The position numbers were made by a program, and so were the translations under genes. The notes under the pieces are model-generated. The model was not told where the DNA came from, made no database searches, and worked only from the letters and a program-made list of their open reading frames with translations. Below are positions 59,024-64,000 of a stretch of 64,000 nt of DNA, one piece after another (positions within the stretch are counted from its first letter, which is position 1; each line of letters starts with the position of its first letter). This DNA is from Polyangiaceae bacterium (lineage in GTDB: Bacteria; Myxococcota_A; Polyangia; Polyangiales; Polyangiaceae): positions 310,001 to 374,000 of the forward strand of contig JAWKRG010000010.1 of NCBI GenBank assembly GCA_041389725.1. Direction: 5' to 3'.

Positions 59024-59962
59024 ATGAAACGACACTTCCTTGCTTGGGCCCTACTCTCTTCGCTGCTGACCGGTTGTTTGGCGCCGCCGCAAACCGGTGG
59101 CGAGCCGGAGAACACCGCGCCTCCCCAGAACGCGCTCGACGATCCCTCCCACCCCGGGATCGAAGCGTGCGCCGGTGGTGATGTGGAGGCCGAGCTCGAG
59201 ATCGCGCGGGACTTCGAGTCGTCGTGTCACGAAATGGTGATCTGCGGCGGTTTGACCTCGGCGTTTGCCGTGACGCTCATCGAGGTGTTGTTCAACTCCG
59301 CTTCAGGATCGAAGACGGACGCCGACGGCTTCACCTACGAAGGCAGCGGCAAGTACTCGGCAGGAACGCGCATGCAACTCCAGCTGCGGCTGAATGCAGA
59401 TACTTCGTTCGGTGCAAAGGGCGACGTCATCGACTTCGACGTGTTCAACCTTGCGAACTACTTCGGCCAGGTGAGTCTGAAGGCATCCGCGTCCGTGGAC
59501 ACGAGTGGCAACACCCACTCCAGTGTGAGCGTCGAGTACGCGGACGCAGGTCCCGGAGCGGAGCTGCTCGGCTTGCACGAAGCTTCAGGCAGCCTGAGTC
59601 TTTCCCTGGACGAGATCCTGGCGTCCCTGGGGCAGAACGTCACCATCGAGCAGCGCATCTTCATGTTGGATGACCGCGAGACGTCCTTGGTCAAGTACGA
59701 GCTCTATTCGCCGGAGCTGCCCTTGAAGGACTACTTCGAGAAAGGCCCAATGGACATGCAGCTCGTGAGCGTGAGTGGGTCGAGTCCACGCGGGCAGTCG
59801 CTGCAGGTGCAGAACTGGGGCATGGAGTATCGCTCGACCAGTCAGGCCGGCACCCTGGACGGCAGTATCGATCTGCTCGTCGCGGGCGGCGCCTTCGACT
59901 ACGGCGTGCGCTACCAGTATCCGCACCGCAAGACGCCCGACGTCACCTTGTCCTGCCTCTGA
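59024..59962 (+). CDS. Lipoprotein of unknown function
   Basis: A 312-residue protein from the ATG at 59024 (MKRHFLAWALLSSLLTGC), with a clean signal peptide and lipobox LTGC. A Pro/Glu/Ala linker is followed by an alpha/beta region without recognised domains; cysteines occur in EACAGG, SSCHEMVICGG and the C-terminal LSCL. The gene converges with meaB with only 2 bp between the stops. About 250 bp upstream contain no gene; they carry short GGAAGGT repeats. Confidence 0.8.
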   Translation: MKRHFLAWALLSSLLTGCLAPPQTGGEPENTAPPQNALDDPSHPGIEACAGGDVEAELEIARDFESSCHEMVICGGLTSAFAVTLIEVLFNSASGSKTDADGFTYEGSGKYSAGTRMQLQLRLNADTSFGAKGDVIDFDVFNLANYFGQVSLKASASVDTSGNTHSSVSVEYADAGPGAELLGLHEASGSLSLSLDEILASLGQNVTIEQRIFMLDDRETSLVKYELYSPELPLKDYFEKGPMDMQLVSVSGSSPRGQSLQVQNWGMEYRSTSQAGTLDGSIDLLVAGGAFDYGVRYQYPHRKTPDVTLSCL

Positions 59963-59964
59963 CG

Positions 59965-60966
59965 TCAGTCTTCCGAGTCCGCCGACCCGGGGAGGAAGGC
60001 TTCCAGCACTTCTCGGGCGGCCGCGCTTGGACTGCGCTTGCCTGCCTCGACTTCGCGTCGCAACGTGGCCAGGCGCGCGGCCGCGGTGGGATGGGCGGCG
60101 AGGGCACCGCGTAGGCCGTCCTCGAGCAATCGATCCAACCACTGGCCGCGCTGCCGCGCGCGCCGCGTTTCGAGCGCGCCGGAAGCGCGTGCCCTTGCGT
60201 GATGCGCCTGAAGCGCATTCCAAGCGTCTCCCACGCCGGCGCCCGTGAGCGCGCTCACCGCGAACACCTCGGGGCAATCTTGCCCGCGAAGCAGGCGGAG
60301 CGCCGCCTTTGTCTCGGCGCAGGCGCGCGTCGCCCGCTCTTCATTGTCGCCATCGGCCTTGTTGATGCAGACGACGTCAACCAACTCTAGGATGCCCCGC
60401 TTGATGCCCTGCAATTCGTCGCCCGCACCCGCCAGCGCGAGCAGTAGAAACGAGTCGACCAGATCGTAGACGGCGTGCTCGCTCTGCCCCACGCCGACGG
60501 TTTCCACGAGCACCACGTCGAAGCCCGCGGCTTCACAGAGCAGCATGGCTTCCCGCGTGCGGCGCGCCACGCCGCCGAGGGTTCCGGCAGCCGGACTGGG
60601 GCGAATGAATGCTTCCGCGGCTGCGGAGAGGCGCGGCATGCGCGTCTTATCGCCCAATATGCTGCCGCCGGAGAGGCGACTGGACGGGTCCACGGCCAGG
60701 ACCGCCACGCGGTGTCCTTGGTCGATGAGGCGCAGCCCCAGGGTCTCGATGAACGTGCTCTTGCCCGCACCAGGCACGCCGCTGATGCCGACGCGCTCCG
60801 CGCTGGCGCCGTGCAGCGCGACACGCTCGAGAAGTGAATCGGCGAGTCGGCGGTGATCGTCGCGCTGGCTCTCCACGAGCGTGATGGCCTTGGCCAGGCT
60901 GCGCCGATCGCGCGCAAGGATCCGCGACCACAGTTCGTCGAGATCCGCGAATTCGTCGATGACCAT
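59965..60966 (-). CDS. meaB: MeaB/ArgK-type GTPase, chaperone of methylmalonyl-CoA mutase
   Basis: A 333-residue G3E-family GTPase from the ATG at 60966. Walker A GVPGAGKSTFIETLG, the LAVDPSSRLSGGSILGDKTR switch, VETVGVGQSE (G3) and NKAD (G4) are all visible. MeaB loads, protects and re-activates the B12-dependent mutase. It lies 16 bp downstream of the mutase gene on the same strand, the standard arrangement. An extended frame upstream of the ATG overlaps the mutase gene and is not needed. Confidence 0.95.
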   Translation of the reverse strand: MVIDEFADLDELWSRILARDRRSLAKAITLVESQRDDHRRLADSLLERVALHGASAERVGISGVPGAGKSTFIETLGLRLIDQGHRVAVLAVDPSSRLSGGSILGDKTRMPRLSAAAEAFIRPSPAAGTLGGVARRTREAMLLCEAAGFDVVLVETVGVGQSEHAVYDLVDSFLLLALAGAGDELQGIKRGILELVDVVCINKADGDNEERATRACAETKAALRLLRGQDCPEVFAVSALTGAGVGDAWNALQAHHARARASGALETRRARQRGQWLDRLLEDGLRGALAAHPTAAARLATLRREVEAGKRSPSAAAREVLEAFLPGSADSED

Positions 60967-60982
60967 GAAAGCGGATCGAGGA

Positions 60983-63130
<2,148 letters not shown>

Positions 63131-63206
63131 GTCGTGCGCTCCCACGGCCGCCGCGTTGGGCCGCGCCAGCTATGTAGCAAATGTCGGCCCCCGAATCGAC
63201 GCGGAT

Positions 63207-64000
63207 TCAGCCGCGGGCGTGCGCAATGAACGCGCTGGCCCGAGCCGGGTCCACCGGGGCGTGCACGCGCATGTCGTGTTTGATGCTGGTCCCGACGATG
63301 ATGCCGTCGGCGTGCTCCAACAGTGCGTGCGCAGTCTTTTCGGTTGCGCCGCTGCCGACGAGCAACGGCCGATCCGGCACGGCTTCGCGAACGGTGCGAA
63401 GGTCGTCGAGAGCCGCGCTCTGGCCCGTGGCACGACCACTGACGATCAGCGCGTCGGCCAACCCTCGGTAGGCCGTGTCCTTCGCGCTTTGCAGCAAGTC
63501 GAAACCGGGTGGAAAGGTAGCGTGCTTGACGCCCACGTCCGCTGCGATGGCGACAGGCACACCCAGCGCCGCGCGACGACGCAGGGTGTCGTACGCGCGC
63601 CCTTGTAGCTGACCTTGGTCTGCATAGGCGACACCCACGTGCACGTTGACGCGAATGAACTCGGCTCCGGCCGCAGCGGCAACGGCGAGGGCGGAAGCTG
63701 CATCGTTGCGCAGCACGTTGATGCCGAGGGACTTGTGTGGATGCGCCGCACGCACTGCACACGCAACTCGCGTCATGCAGGCTACCGTCTCCGGTGGGAC
63801 CTGCTCGGGAAAGAACGGAGCATCCCCGAAGTTCTCCACGATGAAGCCGTCGAAGCCGGCGCTGGCCAAGACGTCGGCGTCCGCCAAGGCGCGGCGCAGG
63901 ATCTCGTCGATGGGGATGGCTCCCGGACTGCCGGGTAGGGGCGCGAGGTGAAGCACGCCCAGCAAAGTCTTGCTGCTCCCCGCGGGGATGGTGAAGGCCA
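63207..64000 (-). CDS. BtpA-family protein, 5' end beyond the window
   Basis: The frame is open to the window edge, and the residues before VLHLAPLPGSPGA (FTIPAGSSKTLLG) look coding, so the true start is probably outside; a TTG at 63965 is possible but early. The visible 264 codons match the BtpA/SgcQ family TIM-barrel: HLxPLPGSP at the start, GFDGFIVENFGDAPF, LGINVLRNDA, FIRVNVHVGVAYADQG, and GIIVGTSIKHDM. Members have been linked to photosystem I stability in cyanobacteria and to sugar metabolism elsewhere; the role in a non-photosynthetic bacterium is unknown. Confidence 0.88.
   Translation of the reverse strand, partial: AFTIPAGSSKTLLGVLHLAPLPGSPGAIPIDEILRRALADADVLASAGFDGFIVENFGDAPFFPEQVPPETVACMTRVACAVRAAHPHKSLGINVLRNDAASALAVAAAAGAEFIRVNVHVGVAYADQGQLQGRAYDTLRRRAALGVPVAIAADVGVKHATFPPGFDLLQSAKDTAYRGLADALIVSGRATGQSAALDDLRTVREAVPDRPLLVGSGATEKTAHALLEHADGIIVGTSIKHDMRVHAPVDPARASAFIAHARG

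Noticed and set aside
56884..59115. Minus-strand open frame of 743 codons opposite the topoisomerase gene
   Set aside because: The plus strand encodes every GHKL and Toprim motif of ParE/GyrB; the opposite frame has no recognisable domain.

Overview
The window looks like a chromosomal segment of a large-genome myxobacterium (Polyangia/Sorangium-like). The DNA is very GC-rich. There are eleven predicted lipoproteins, many with Gly/Ser/Ala-rich linkers after the lipobox, two receptor-type Ser/Thr kinases, an FHA-type sigma-54 activator, an ECF sigma cassette, and genes lie close together on both strands. No rRNA, tRNA, CRISPR array, insertion sequence or prophage was recognised. The lineage is inferred from gene style only.

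Layout. 1-13.5 kb: a 5' part of an HNH-nuclease-like gene, lipoproteins, a kinase fused to a formylglycine-generating-enzyme-like domain, a translationally coupled coiled-coil membrane protein and FHA/sigma-54 activator, an M20 deacylase, and an ankyrin protein. 13.7-16 kb: beta-ureidopropionase and a uracil/xanthine-type permease. 16.2-23.3 kb: one 2,360-residue polypeptide joining a membrane HExxH-peptidase-like domain, a circularly permuted enolase with its active-site residues retained, an HD domain, a long helical region, and the ATP-grasp plus phosphohistidine domains of pyruvate phosphate dikinase. 24.5-31 kb: methylmalonate-semialdehyde dehydrogenase, a MarR/protoglobin/thioredoxin-fold group, two envelope genes and a class III aminotransferase. 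31-40.6 kb: lipoproteins and a pseudokinase-kinase-periplasmic-binding receptor. 40.9-48.3 kb: dihydropyrimidinase, small unknown genes and the preT-preA dihydropyrimidine dehydrogenase operon. 48.4-56.7 kb: two lipoproteins, an ECF sigma operon, a BNR-repeat protein and MgtE. 56.9-64 kb: a ParE/GyrB-type topoisomerase subunit, a lipoprotein, MeaB with methylmalonyl-CoA mutase, and a partial BtpA-family gene.

Working together. Scattered over 50 kb are enzymes for reductive pyrimidine breakdown: permease, PreTA, dihydropyrimidinase, beta-ureidopropionase, a class III aminotransferase that could act on beta-alanine, and MmsA. Methylmalonyl-CoA mutase with its MeaB chaperone could carry the thymine branch on to succinyl-CoA. 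Propionyl-CoA carboxylase and the epimerase are not in the window.

The strongest candidate for something undescribed is the 2,360-residue permuted-enolase/PPDK fusion. Other points of interest are two adjacent genes whose 3' ends, stop codons included, are tandemly duplicated in frame, and a 14-bp x 6 tandem repeat that contains a lipoprotein start codon.
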